A stretch of DNA of 64,000 nucleotides from Strobilurus pachycystidiatus (lineage: Eukaryota > Basidiomycota > Agaricomycetes > Agaricales > Physalacriaceae), in contig JAHLMK010000013.1 in NCBI GenBank assembly GCA_019915135.1, positions 248,001 to 312,000 of the forward strand, read 5' to 3'. This document shows positions 38,001 to 49,365 of the stretch, one piece after another (within the stretch, counting starts at the first letter, position 1; each line of letters begins with the position of its first letter). The notes under the pieces were generated by a model. It had not been told where the DNA came from. It worked only from the letters and a program-made list of their open reading frames with translations, and did not search any database. Made by a program: the position numbers and the translations under genes.

Positions 38001-39186
38001 GAGCACGGTCAACATCGAATCTCTTGTCGCCAAATGGAATTTGAATTCAGAACAAAGTCGCGCTTTTCGAATTATTGCCAATCATAGCAGAACACGAGGT
38101 GCCGCCCAATTGAAAATGTTCCTCGGTGGACCTGGAGGCACCGGCAAATCTCGTGTTATTGATGCACTGACAGATTTCTTCAATGAAAGTAACCAGAAAC
38201 GCCGCTTCCGGCTATCATCTTTTACGGGCGTCGCTGCAAAAATGATTAAAGGCACGACCTTGCATGCTTGCCTTATGCTCCCGCATGGTAAAAAGGCTCA
38301 CAGCAAGAATAGTGCTGTGTCTCAAGACTTGATTGGGATGTGGCAAGGTGTTGATTATCTATTCGTCGACGAAGTTTCTATGATTGGGTGTGAATTGATG
38401 TATAAGATATCGGCTGCATTACAGGATGCAAAAGAAAATGATTTGCCTTTCGGGGGTGTCAATGTTATATTTGCGGGCGACCTCGCCCAGTTACCACCAG
38501 TCTCCCAGACGCGACTATACAGTCAAATCAATAATCTGAACAAAGTTACAAATAATAAACAGCAGATACTTATGATTGGGAAGCTGTTGTGGTATTCCCT
38601 CGATACCGTAGTAATGTTGCATCAAAACTTCAGGCAAGCCAATGGTCACGATAGCGCGCGCTTCTTAGAACTTTTAGGTCGGCTTCGGATTGGTCGTTGT
38701 ACCGATGAAGACTTTGCATTACTCAACTCGAGGCTTGTCAATAAAGTAAAACCCGATTGGACCCAGCCGGGCTGGAAGGACGCTTCTGTCATTGTCTACA
38801 AAAATCTGGTAAAGGATGCTATCAACGAAAAGGCAACTGTGGAATATGCTAGGCGCACTGGACGAGACATGCACTGGTATTATTCAAAAGATATTCACGC
38901 CGGAAAACCAATAACTGAATCCAATCTTCGTGATCACTTGTGGAATTTGGAATCGGGACAAACCTCACAGCGGCTTGGTCGCTTACCGTTGGTCATTGGG
39001 ATGCCAGTTGTTTTCTCTCATAATTACGACGTCGGAGGGGGAATAGTCAACGGCTGTAAGGGTACATTGGTGAAGATTCGATATCGTACGGATGAAGACG
39101 GACGTCGATATGCGACATCTTGCATTGTTAGAGCTGACAGTATGACAGGATTAGCTATGCCAGATCTTGAGGTCGGTCTGGCTTAG
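32040..39186 (+). CDS. Helitron Rep-helicase, 5' part (interrupted by hAT)
   Basis: Exon 32040..32316, a 49-nt intron, then one exon from 32366 to the hAT insertion. As it stands the frame ends at TAG 39184-39186, inside the hAT terminus. Residues 1-92 include IVLGRHWFSY, faintly like a retropepsin C-terminal segment. A decapeptide repeat (SAPGAASGFD) lies at about 218-270. The Helitron-like N domain follows, with the HUH motif LHCH (His1266, His1268) and a two-tyrosine site YYITDYITK (Tyr1442, Tyr1446). It is followed by a Pif1-type helicase: Walker A GGPGGTGKS (2013-2021), Walker B FVDE (2092-2095), then FAGDLAQLPPVSQ. Such proteins nick, unwind and transfer one strand in rolling-circle transposition. 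The last helicase motifs are on the far side of the insertion at 47123..47785. Confidence 0.93.
32739..32897 (+). repeat. Coding tandem repeat, 30-bp unit
   Basis: About five near-identical 30-bp units ('ccgcccctggcgcagcctct' plus 'ggctttgatt') encode SAPGAASGFD. Related SGSDSAAGSDSA units flank them. They form a low-complexity spacer before the Helitron Rep region. Confidence 0.85.
39176..39183. repeat. Left target-site duplication of hAT element
   Basis: The octamer GTCTGGCT directly precedes the hAT terminus TAGACATG and recurs directly after the other terminus at 47115..47122. Eight base pairs is the hAT-type duplication length. Confidence 0.92.
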
Positions 39187-39495
39187 ACATGATCACGAGT
39201 GTGCATTCGGATGTATCCGATATCCGAGCGTTGAATGTTCACCCTCTCAAGGTCAATATTCATACTCGGATGTCTATTCTATATTCTATCCGACGCAATT
39301 TACATACAGTCGAATGCCGTCGGATGTCGGGTGTGCTAGTATTCGGATATACTCGGATAGTTGCGAGTATAGTCGGATACAGCTCACCTTTTTACCCTAA
39401 GTTGCTTATCAGACGAGAAAACAATACATTATGTAGATACTTTGATGCTAGTCAGTAAGATGTGAATATTATGTCCATCACTATATATATGCATA

Positions 39496-42400
39496 TCAAG
39501 AAGAGTCCACGTCGATAGCATCATCATCGTCAGAGGCGTCCGACCCAGCCTCAGAGGCGGATCCCACCTGAATAACAGAACCCTCTGGAGAACCCACCGA
39601 ATCAGAGTCCGAGTCCACATCGGACCCTATCTCCTCCTCCTTCTCCTCCACCTCATCCACCTCGTCTGCTGCATCTTCATCAGAGCAAGACCATTCCGAT
39701 TCAGTGTGGACTTTCCGAGCCTTCCGGGTGTCCAAATAACGAGCGAGTTCAAGTTCCGGCACCAATCCTTCGATCGCAAGCCAGTTACCAAGGAGTGTGG
39801 ACTCCCTGATAGAGTCGGCAGACAGATTGTAACGACGCTTAGCCACTATGATGCCGCTGTGAGAAAAGAATCGCTCGACATCGGTACTGGTGGCCGGGGC
39901 ACCGAGGAAGTCAAGCGCCATGCGAGCAAGGGCGTTCTGAGGTGTGATAACGGGGGAGTGGGGCACTGCGAGGTGTTTGGTCCAGTAAGCGACGACATCA
40001 TCGTCGTTTTGTGTGCCCATGATAAATTCATCGAACGGGTCAATGGTAGTGCTGAGGACGGGAGCGTCGAGAGCTGCGAAAGGGTTTTCGTTGGCGGCGA
40101 GATCACCGGAGGAGGCAGGAGCAGGTAATTTGACGGTGGTTTTGTAATGGTCGTTCCAGATGCGACGCGCCTCGCTGACGGCAGTGTCGACCCATGAGTC
40201 CTTCCAACCCTGGGCAACGAAGTATTGGCGACGGTATTTGTGATGTAAGACTTGGGAATAATGAGTCTGATGAAAAGAAAAAGGGCGGCAGAACTTACGC
40301 ATAGCAGTCTTCCACATAACAGACTCATCCGTCTTTGAATAGTATTTGTCGAGTACTTTGAGGGCTTTTTGAATGGCGACGCGAACAACGAGGGGAATGG
40401 AGAGGTCGAGCAACTTCTTCTCCAAGTTTTTCGTGAGAGTATCCATGAGTGGGATGACAGCATGGAGTGTCGGGTACTTGGACGTTGACATCCGTGTAGT
40501 AGCGAGGTCAAGGAGCTGATGACAAGTTAGCGATGGTATCAGATACGATGAGAAACACGTACATTAAATATTGGTTTGAGGTTCTCGAGGATAGTCCACT
40601 CCTTCTCCGTTATGAAGAACCGTTTGAGGCGCTGTGTCGGGCGACGGCTGGCATTCCAGTCGGGTGATACGCACAGGGCGTTGAGACATCTCTTGAGGCG
40701 GACGGCACGGTTGATGACTCCGTTCATAGTGTTCCAACGAGTCCGAACTCGTTTGACCATCTTGATAGCCGAAAGTGGCGGGTTTTTCTGAAGGCGGCAG
40801 AGTCGGGCCAGTGCCTTCTGCAGCGTACCTTTGTGGGCACAACGATGACCGATTTTTGTAAGCTGAAAGACAGTTGGTATAAGACAATGAGCGGTTGACA
40901 CCGATACACACGTACCTTCTGCATGGCGCTCAACCCGTCCTTAACCTCCTCGACCGTGGGCTGGGGGACCTTAGCGCGAGGGGATGCCTGCCAGAGACGC
41001 TCGAGGTCTGGGTCCAGGAAGACTTCCTCTAATTCTCCACGTTCCTTCTCAATCTTTTCCTCCGCCGCCTGCTCGTACAGTTCGTCATCTTCATCATCCT
41101 CCGGGTCATCCTCCCACTCATCACAATCATCACCCTCCGAAGCGAGAGTGGCGGCTCTAGTCTTCTTCTTCTTCAGTGGTTCGAACTGAGAGCAGATCGC
41201 CTGTAGAGGTGGGTCAGTCAAGCATAAGTAAGCGAAGGGTTGAGAACTTACGTGGTAAACGAGGTTCAGGATATGGCCAAAGCACCGAATCTGTGTGGTG
41301 CGCCCGGCGATGGACTCCTCGATGGTGCGGTAGAGTTCATCGAGACTGTCGAGCATGCTATCGTTGTTGGATGCGTTGTCGCCTGCATGACCAAGGGTGC
41401 GCCCAGCAATGCCAAAGTCCTTGAAGAGATCGAAGGCTGCCTTGGCGAGATTTTCACCGGTGTGAGACTTCAATAACCTGAATGGAAGTATGAGTGTCAG
41501 ACATAGGATTGCGAAAGATATACGTACTCGATCAGATCGAGCGCAACAACTATTGTGCGTCCTTTGTGTATGAACGAGACCAAGACACCAAGGAATTCAT
41601 GTCCGTTTGCTGCCGTCCAGCAATCAAATATGGGGTTGAAACGACCCTCGTACTCCTCGAGGAGCGCCTGCACCTCGACGCGAGTCATCTTGTAAGCGGC
41701 GTGAATGTCGCGTCGGAGGGTATGGCGAGACGGAGGTTCGGCTTCGGGATTGAGATAGGTGAAGACGTCCAAGAGGTCGGCGTCCTCGATGATGGAGAAG
41801 GGCCGATGCATGCGGGTCACCCATTTGAGGAGCTTGAGGCGGAATCTCCCCTTTCGGAACTTGCGCGGGATCTTGTCGGTGAGTTTTGTCTGCTTTGGGG
41901 TCTTGTCGCCGTTCTTCTTGGCATGAGCTTTGTCGCAACTGGTGGCGTGGGACGATTGGTTGGACGAGGAGGTACTCATTGCGGGCCGTGAGGAGTGCGT
42001 GCCGTGACTAGATGGAATGTGAGGAGACAATCAATAGGAAGAGGGGGGGAACGTACCGCTTGCAGACAAACCGATAATACCATTCTTGCTTAGAAGAGTC
42101 GAACTCGAGGAGGCAGTCGGAATAGTGCTCGAAGTAGGGGGCGCGGGTGCTCGTCTCCCCGGGAGCGAGCTTTTTGAACCAGGATTTCTTCTTCTCGACT
42201 GGAGGGTAAATGAGCAATTGTTGCGAAAAGAGAGTGCGCACAACGTACTCAAACGCCTCTCATGCCATTCCTTACTACCGATGGGAAGGCCTGCCTCCGC
42301 TTCCGACTCGTTGACCCAGTTCTCCTCGCCCGCCCCTGCCATCTCCAGGTCCCGCTTCAAGTCAGCCGTCGACTTCGCCGCCTTCTTATTCGCCTTCCCT

Positions 42401-42648
42401 GCCGCCGTCGCGTTTGCCTTGGACTTCTTGGCACCCGAAGCAGTCTTCCGCTTGGCCTTGGCGGGTTGCTCGTCCTCGCTGGAGGTCTCTTCGACAATGG
42501 CTTTGCGCTTGGTGGGCTTTTTCCGCGCGACGGCGGCGTTTGTGGCGGGTGCTTTAGTGCCGCGTCTAGCTCTTGCAGCGGTGGTGGTGGTATTCGCCTT
42601 GGATGAAGCCGTGGCCTTGGTGGATTTTGACGATGCAGCTTTGGGCAT
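39496..42648 (-). CDS. hAT-family transposase
   Basis: Eight exons (42648..42249, 42198..42057, 42007..41528, 41477..41252, 41200..40916, 40862..40563, 40515..40299, 40250..39496) give 934 aa, with phase kept throughout. The N-terminal 130 residues are Lys/Ala-rich. A BED-like zinc-binding segment follows (YSDCLLEFDSSKQEWYYRF, then VCKRHGTHSS). The RNase-H-type core includes FDCWTAANGHEFLG, LGHAGDNASNNDSMLDSL and CFGHILNLVYH, with the acidic insertion and the RTRWNTM motif. The C terminus is the hAT dimerisation region (ALARMALDFLGAPATSTDVE, then RFFSHSGIIVAKRRYNLS). It should bind the element's ends and carry out cut-and-paste transposition in the nucleus. All key acidic residues appear present. 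Length is at the upper end for the family. Confidence 0.92.
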
Positions 42649-43059
42649 GGCGGTGACAATCCTGTAAGCAAGCGTTAGTCACTTTGAATGGCATGGCGGG
42701 TCCGCCGACACAGCGGGGCAGTATACTCACAGATAGACGGAAACAGATCACTATTACGGATGCGCAGGTTGTGCGCACTGAGATCTACGGGCGAGTCAGT
42801 GATCAAGCGTCCAAACGGGACGTCGGGTGCTTACATAGAAAGTAAACGGATGAAAAAGAGCGTTGGGCGTTGGGCGCTTCAGGCGCACACTCTGGGACGG
42901 TGTCAGTATCTGTCAACCAGACAAGGGAAGTATATCAGTAGCGCACCAGAGTGTTCAAATAAATAGCTGTCAGCCCGCCTCCCGTGCAGATGCTGGCCGA
43001 CTTAGTCCCCGATGCCCGTTGTTGGCTACAATCCTGAAAACAAACAGCCTGCTGAGTAG

Positions 43060-43700
43060 CAAAAAAAATAGTCGGCGGCTGCTACACACCGTAGACGCGC
43101 TCCAAGTCCAACGTCCAATCCGCAACGCCTGAGAATGGAAAGCGCAGCAGCAAACAATGAGTCTGCACTGGGAATGAACAAAACTCGGCAATAATCCGAG
43201 TCCTGGAGGCCTGAGCGAAAATAATTCGCTTGGGCAGAGAGGATACACACCACTGGCGATAATCCAGTGGTGGGAGGAGGGCAGACAGCGGCGCGGCGGC
43301 GGTAGTGGTGGTGGTGGTGCGGCTCTGAGTGCAGATCGGACTTGAACAAAAAGTCTTGTCCGCAGTGCCGAGAAGCCGCGCCACCAGCCACAAATTTGTT
43401 TGTGGCTGGTGGCGCGGCATTTCTGCAAAGGCAGGACCGGGGCTTGACACGCCAATTAGGGCGACGATCCCCCACTCCTGTCTTTTCCCACCACTGTCCC
43501 GCCTCGCCGCCGCTGCCTCTCTTCATTGTCGCCACCACCACCGACTAATCGTCAGTGGTGTGTATCCCTCTGCCAACGCGAATTATCTTCGCGGCGGCTT
43601 CAGAGCTCGGATAATTGCCGAGTTCTGTCCTTTTTCCTTGCCATTGCAGACTGATTGTCTGACACTGTCCCGCCGCGGCGTCCAGCGTACTTTCCATCGG
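43060..43700. repeat. Large imperfect palindrome between the two hAT genes
   Basis: Centred near 43396, the divergent intergenic region of the hAT is an inverted duplication with arms of about 300 bp. The centre is 'gccaccagccacaaat' and its complement. Further blocks that pair across it include 'cagtggtgtgtatcc', 'gcgaattat', 'cggataattgccgag' and 'gcagactgattgt' with their counterparts at 43150..43260. It looks like one promoter or leader copied in both directions. Confidence 0.75.
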
Positions 43701-44153
43701 GATTCGGGCGCAATTGGTGACGAGGTGTGCGGCCCCATTTTCCATCAAGGTACGTCTCATTTCAAATGTGTCCTCGGCTGGGCGCGTCCTGATTGCTATC
43801 GCGCCTTCAGTCCACATAGGCTCACCAGCCAGCGACGAGCACCAGCGCGCAACCAGCAGTCATTCGGTATGTGTCTCCAAACAGCTCTGTGGACCATCTA
43901 ACCTTGCTATCATCCCAGGTTTCCCCCCACTCGGACACCTCCGCGCGCACTAAATCATATCATTGCTCTCTCATCGCGGTGCGTATTCGAACAACTAACT
44001 TGCAGCACCGAACTCATCCTGTTGCCAGAGTGCTCAAGCGCATCCTCTTAGTCGGGCCTGACCCCCCATCTCATCTGTTCTGTGCGCCATATGTTAGATT
44101 CATTTCCTACAGCCCACTAACGTTGAGTCGATAGACCTCTCCTTGTCCGCATC

Positions 44154-46541
44154 ATGTCCGCCTCGTCCTCGAATGCCCCTACGGTTCGCCCAGCCACAGT
44201 CGGCCCAGCACGCCCGCGCCCTAAATACGCCCCACTCAAATCGTACGAGGGCAAGGTTGGCTACTTCGACGAGGGTGAGCGGATGTTCGTCACCTCGCCC
44301 AACAGCGATTATATCGAGCTGCCGCCATATCCTCGTGAGGGACATACCACGATGATGCTCCGAGACAGACATTTCGGCGCCGACGACCCTCTGTACCACC
44401 CGCAACCGTTTGACTACTCCGTCGCCCATCTCGCCCTCATCCGCCATCCCTCACAGCTCCAACACACCGATGAACTGCTGTGGTTCCTCCCCACTGAGTC
44501 GCATTTCGACGCTGTCAAGCTGGGAGACGCGTCGTCCGGTCTTGGCACCATCGACCGCCCGTTCTGTGACGTTTTGAGGGATCACTGGCGGCGAGTGAAG
44601 AAGCGCCTGGCTGATGAGAACACGAAACAGTTGGGGACGGAAGAGGCGGGCAAACTCAAGAGCGATCCGTACCTGCACGACGTCTTCCCTCGTATGAAGT
44701 ATCTGGCAGGCCGCCTCGACATTCCCTCCAGTTACGACGAGGCAGTAATGGTCTGGTGTATGCTCCAGCGGCTGATCCTCGAGGTCGAGGCCCGCATGAC
44801 CTGGCTGCTCGAGGTACGAGCCATCTTTCGCGACGTGACGGCGAAACGTGTTGCTGTGAGGAATGTCATCGGTGCGGTGACCGACCAGAAGGATGTCGCT
44901 GAGAGCCTGTATCGTGTACGTCTTCGTTTGCGTATCTCTCAAGTGCATACTCATATATTTGCTAGTCTGGAGTTCCTGTCTGGCTTTGCCGCTCTATCGG
45001 TGCGGAGGAGGGCGTCAGAGTTGACAGCTGGGTCACTTACCCGCCGGAGATGCGCCCGAAGTCCTTCGTCGTCTCATACGCTCATGCAAGTCCTCCCCAT
45101 CCTATCATTTTCGAAGGGAGTGTCGCGTCTCTTGAACGTTATCGCGGCATGGCCCACTACATCAAGAAACTCGCCTCCCCACCCGACTTCTTCTCCGATA
45201 AGGAAGGTGTCGCAATCATACCTTCCTCCACTACTACCTCCAAAAAGCGACCTCATTCGGCTTTGACATCTTCGTCGTCTCCTGCCGTGAATCATTCTAT
45301 TCCGTCCGCTTCAGGATCATCGCGTCAGACCTCCACGGCTCAGAGCCGCTCACCATGTAAGATATCATTCGTCTTTCTAGGACATCATTGGACTTTAACT
45401 AACTCGCACCTTCCAGATCCACTGCCTCCGCGCCCAGCCACCCATAAGCCCAAGGGTCCGCCCACCGTTCAACGTGATAAGTTCGTCGATGTCGACTCTC
45501 CTCTCATGCCTCGGTCGGTGGCATGTTGGAAGACAGCTCTTGCGCGTGTCAAATCGGACATCGACAAACTGCCGCAGCCCGTTAAAGTCTCGGGTGTCAA
45601 GTCTGGCTATGCCCTCCCCGACCCCAATGTTATTGCCGGCGTCGACAAGGACCACACGCGTGGGTATATGTTCACCGCCTACGTCCGTCTCCGGCAGATT
45701 CTCCACTATCGGTTGCAGTCAGACGCTTTCGAGCCTCTGAATGCCAATGCATGGAGGCGGATTCTGGGCATTGAGCTTCACCCATCAGAGGGCGAAGGGC
45801 GTTCGAAGGTGCAGCACCAAGAGATGAAGAAGGACTTGTGTGAGTGCATTGAGAAGGGCGGGCTGCAGGTGCGTTATATGCTAACTCACATAATCATTAT
45901 TGCTTACTCTCAATCAGGGGACTGTTGACATGTCCAACCTCAAGCACAACCTTGTTGATTGGCGCGGCACCGAGCTGGAGCAATATCGAGTCCCGCCCCC
46001 CCGAATCGCCAAAGAGATCCTGTGGGAGCTCTTCGAGATCAACTTCCGTTTTGAACTCCTCAATCTCGACCGCCACTGCTACAAACTCAGGCCCGAAGGG
46101 TTCGCAGAGGCCGCCATGGATGTCGACAAGCAGGAGGCTGTTGCCGAGCCAGGAGAAGAGGTGGAGGACAGCGGCTTCGATGACCTGGATGCCTCGTCCC
46201 ACGCGGATCGACAACTTCGAGTACTCAGCGCAATGAGTTATTGGGAGAGCAGTCTCATCCCCGGCGTGTTCAAGGACATGGAGGACGAGGGATTCGGCTC
46301 GCAGTTCCATCCCGAGCGTCGACGAGCATTTGGGGACCTGTTCCGGGTGATGCGGGGGTGGAGTGGCGTACCGGCGATGGACCGAGCAACGGTGAAAGGA
46401 GCGACGAAGTGTCTTGGCGAGCAACCGCTTGAGCTCGGGGAGCAACTCGTTGCCGAGGACCGTCTAGCCTTCCATTACGTACAATCCTTCTACCACACCT
46501 TTGGACGTCCTCCTCTTACACCTCACGGACTCCGCAGCTGA
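44154..46541 (+). CDS. Second gene of the hAT element, unknown function
   Basis: Four exons (44154..44915, 44966..45356, 45417..45868, 45918..46541) give 742 aa, in phase at all joins. I recognise no catalytic domain. Visible segments are an N-terminal region with YVDE-like YLELPPYP context (DYIELPPYPREGHTTMMLRD), a block of tryptophans and basic residues (residues about 130-230), a SGVPVWLCRS segment opening exon 2, a Ser-rich linker, and a C-terminal helical region with an acidic stretch (EPGEEVEDSGFDDLDASS). It is transcribed divergently from the transposase and lies wholly inside the element. It is therefore a candidate accessory protein of this hAT lineage (regulation, end binding or captured host gene). 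The start at 44154 is the first ATG of the open frame. Confidence 0.85.
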
Positions 46542-46869
46542 TCGAACTTCTTATATACATCTCTTGATATAGCTTGTGTATGCATCCCGCACGGACGGAC
46601 GTTTTTTTTTTCAATACAAGTTTGTACCCCGCCCCGCCTCCAAATTTTTTGTACCCCGCCTTCCTGTACCCCGCCACACTATTTTTTCATTTTCTTGTCT
46701 CTCTCAAATGAACGTGCTAACTTGTAGGCTGTGAAAGCCTGGCATTCATCGCCATTTGGCAGAATGGTATTCGCCCTCGTCATTTCAGTTTCCGCTGTCG
46801 TGAAAATGGTCCAGAGCTCCGCGGGTTCAATACTCGCGGGGATCATTTTGGAGCAGGTTTGTGGCTGCA
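46542..46869. other. 3' region of hAT accessory gene
   Basis: Contains three copies of 'tgtaccccgcc' at 46624..46677 and a short minus-strand open frame (46679..46870, 63 codons, includes TIFTTAETEMTRANTILPNG) with protein-like composition but no recognised family. The subterminal repeat array of the hAT starts just to the right. Confidence 0.4.
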
Positions 46870-47114
46870 TCCGGCTATACTCGGATATGTTACATTCGAG
46901 TACATTCGAGTATATTCGGTACTCGTCGCTGCAATATATCCGAGTTTATTCGGATAAATACGCCTCGGATGTCTGTCCCAAAAGGAGGACATTCTCTATT
47001 TTTGCCACATCCGGTACTCCATCCTATCCGAGGAATCTTACTCGGATATTTCGAATATCGGATGAGAATATATCTGAAATATCCGGAAACATCCGATATT
47101 CGTGCCCATGTCTA

Positions 47115-47122
47115 GTCTGGCT
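47115..47122. repeat. Right target-site duplication of hAT element
   Basis: The octamer GTCTGGCT follows the right terminus CATGTCTA and matches 39176..39183. Confidence 0.92.
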
Positions 47123-47785
47123 CCTGCTATCAGCGATAAAGTAAGCCTTACATATGTGAACGAGTTCACTGGCAAAAAATGTAGTATTTCCCGTTGGCAG
47201 GTGCCAATTCAACCTGGCTTTTGCCTTACTGCACACAAATCTCAGGGACAAACACTTACCAATGTGATCATCGACTTGGCCTCTTGTCGCGGCATCGAAG
47301 CTGCATACGTGATGGTTTCGCGCGTCACGTCTCTTGATGGATTATTGATAGCCAGGAAGTTTCCAAAAGAACGCATAACGACTAGACCTTCGGAGGACAG
47401 TCGGATAGAAATGAGGCGACTACAGATCAAGCATATGGTTACTGTCGCAAAGCACGGCATTGGAGAAGAACAAAAACAAGCGCGGGAATTTATAAAATCG
47501 TTGAGTCCACCCGATGTTGACGATGTCGATATTGCCGTAAGCAACGAACCTTTGATTGAAAGTCAATTGGATTTTACACCTCGAAAGTTGGCTGCTTTAC
47601 AGAAAGAAGCAAAGAATTGGGCGGTCATCAATTTACCAGAGACTCCGTTAGTGCTATTAACTCAAATGTCATCAGTTGATAAAGATGTGAATATGAGTCC
47701 GGCGGCGCCAATGCTGGCCAATAGAGTTAAAAAACGATCAGAGCCCGGGCCATCTTCTGCGACGAGGAAGAAACGTAAGATGTAA
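47123..47785 (+). pseudogene. Helitron Rep-helicase, separated 3' part
   Basis: 220 codons that continue the frame of the gene at 32040..39183 exactly: removing the hAT and one target copy leaves the frame open. They hold the last helicase motifs (PIQPGFCLTAHKSQGQTL, then VIIDLASCRGIEAAYVMVSR) typical of Pif1/Helitron proteins, followed by a polar tail ending RKKRKM. Precise loss of the insertion would give a 2,585-aa product. Without its own start codon and promoter this part is not expected to be made as a functional protein. Confidence 0.92.
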
Positions 47786-48174
47786 CCTATCCGGTACAAC
47801 GGACACCAGCCAGCTGGACCTGATGACAGATTTACAATAAACGGCATGGACGTTGAATTTCGTCCAGCATCTTCATAATCTAGCTTGTGGGTCGCAAATA
47901 TCTTCAATCCAGAATGTTGCCTTCTTCCACTCGACATTGTTTGTTTTTTTTGGGCACTGTTTGTTCAGCGCCGTTATTTCTGTTCTTCTTGGCAAGCGTC
48001 AATTGGTTGGACACCAACAGCTGGGGTTGGAATATTCTAATTGTGCTCGCTTATTACCATAAAAAAAAAAGGATTTCATGCTTTCAGCATTTCTATGGCG
48101 ACGCTCATATGTATATATCCCATCATCGTGGTTTTGTATAGTTTGAACATATTTACTGTTAGTACCTGTACGGT

Positions 48175-49251
48175 CTACCTTGTCCCCCGAATCACTCCCC
48201 GAACTACTTCTTGATTGAAATCTTTGTCCCATGCCCTTTTTTTGGGGGATTCCGCGTTATCACTGAGTAAGACAATCCCATGTAACTCAAAGCTAAACCT
48301 GCTCAATTGCATGGAAATTCCCTTCACTTTTTCTTCCCAAGGATAGCCTTTGGTTGTGAACATGGTCGCGACCACGGAACCGGGCTTGATGTCTGGGTAG
48401 CGACCAGGCGACGTATTCCAGCACTCTTCCGGCTCATCCGTAGTGGAATTTAAAATAGGAACTACCCGTGAAATGAGCGCGATACCTTGTCAAATAAACG
48501 CTCACTTACTCATCTCTTCGTATATCAGAGCGAAAGCTTTTCTGGATTGTCTCAGACGATCGTTGGCGATGTTTTCAACAAAGTTATCACCGAAGTCTGA
48601 ATTTTACTGAGCGCTTTTTCTGTTTTCAAGAGGTGTAAACTCACGATACCAAAGCGGTGTGTGCGATTCAAATTCGAGTCCGTTTTGTTCGGCAGCGGGA
48701 AGAGCAATATTGGATGTTTGCAACATTGCTGCTAAAAAGGCAGCCGTGCGATACCAAGTCCGGACCAAAGGTTTGATGACAATCCGACCGCGATTGTTTT
48801 CATTGACCAAGTCTGAGACGATGACTTCTCCAATCAAGTAGAAATATGATGGTTGTTTGGGGTTGTCGATAGGACCAAGTACACCGGCTCTCGTTTGAAA
48901 CATGGCGGGATTGCAAGAATGAATGTTGATTACGCCACCGATGCTACGACTTTGCACCCATTTCAATATTTGTCTGTTCATACAGTGATTCAGTTTAGAA
49001 GCAATACGGGCCATAGGAACACACCGAGCTTTATTCCCGTCTCCTTGACAATGCTCTTTGAGCGTGAACAAGGCCAACGGACCCGTTTGATCCGTGTGTC
49101 CAAGACGAAACAAGTTCACTATCGGTTCCGACAAGGGGATCATGTTCAACGAGTCGAGGCGGGGCGACAACTTTTTTGAGGTTTTCGATGTGTGCAGAAA
49201 TGGAAAACAGCCAGTGTTTGTATCTGATTTATAAACAAGGTAAAATTGCAT
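48175..49251 (-). CDS. Gene P: member of a Helitron-adjacent paralogous family
   Basis: Three exons (49251..48645, 48596..48510, 48461..48175; introns of 48 nt each) give 326 aa. It is not assignable to a named family, but it is clearly related to gene R at 52030..53565. The central IVIKPLVRTWYRTAAFL (about residues 157-173) matches IVIRPLGRTIDRMAAVL in R. A GLEFES block matches GLLFST. The C-terminal DIKPGSVVATMFTTKGY followed by FSFELHGIVLLSD matches KIKDNRAVLVIFTISKF and its follow-up in R. The beta-rich pattern would suit an OB-fold nucleic-acid-binding protein, which is inference only. It lies 390 bp from the end of the Helitron helicase, tail-to-tail. The ATG at 49251 is the first in the open frame. 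Confidence 0.72.
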
Positions 49252-49365
49252 CTATTTTTACGCGTGCATAGAGACATCAATTGTATTTGACTTTCGTGCG
49301 CGCTTTGCCGGTGGAGCGATGACCCCCCTCTGTGGGGTATGCGTAACCTTAATTTTTGCTAGCAT

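Larger units (their letters stand above)
39184..47114. mobile_element. hAT DNA transposon, 7,931 bp, two genes
   Basis: The element is bounded by an 8-bp target duplication. Its termini match as inverted repeats: TAGACATG-x2-CACGA at the left, and the reverse complement of the right end reads TAGACATGGGCACGA. Both subterminal regions (39200..39385 and 46870..47100) are packed with variants of TCGGATA, ACTCGGAT and CGGATGT, as expected of transposase-binding arrays. Inside are a minus-strand hAT transposase (39496..42648) and a plus-strand gene (44154..46541), divergent around a palindrome. The element splits the Helitron helicase gene in frame, so it is younger than that gene copy. It is GC-richer than the flanking Helitron (by eye). 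Intact frames and sharp ends suggest a recent, possibly active copy. Confidence 0.93.
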
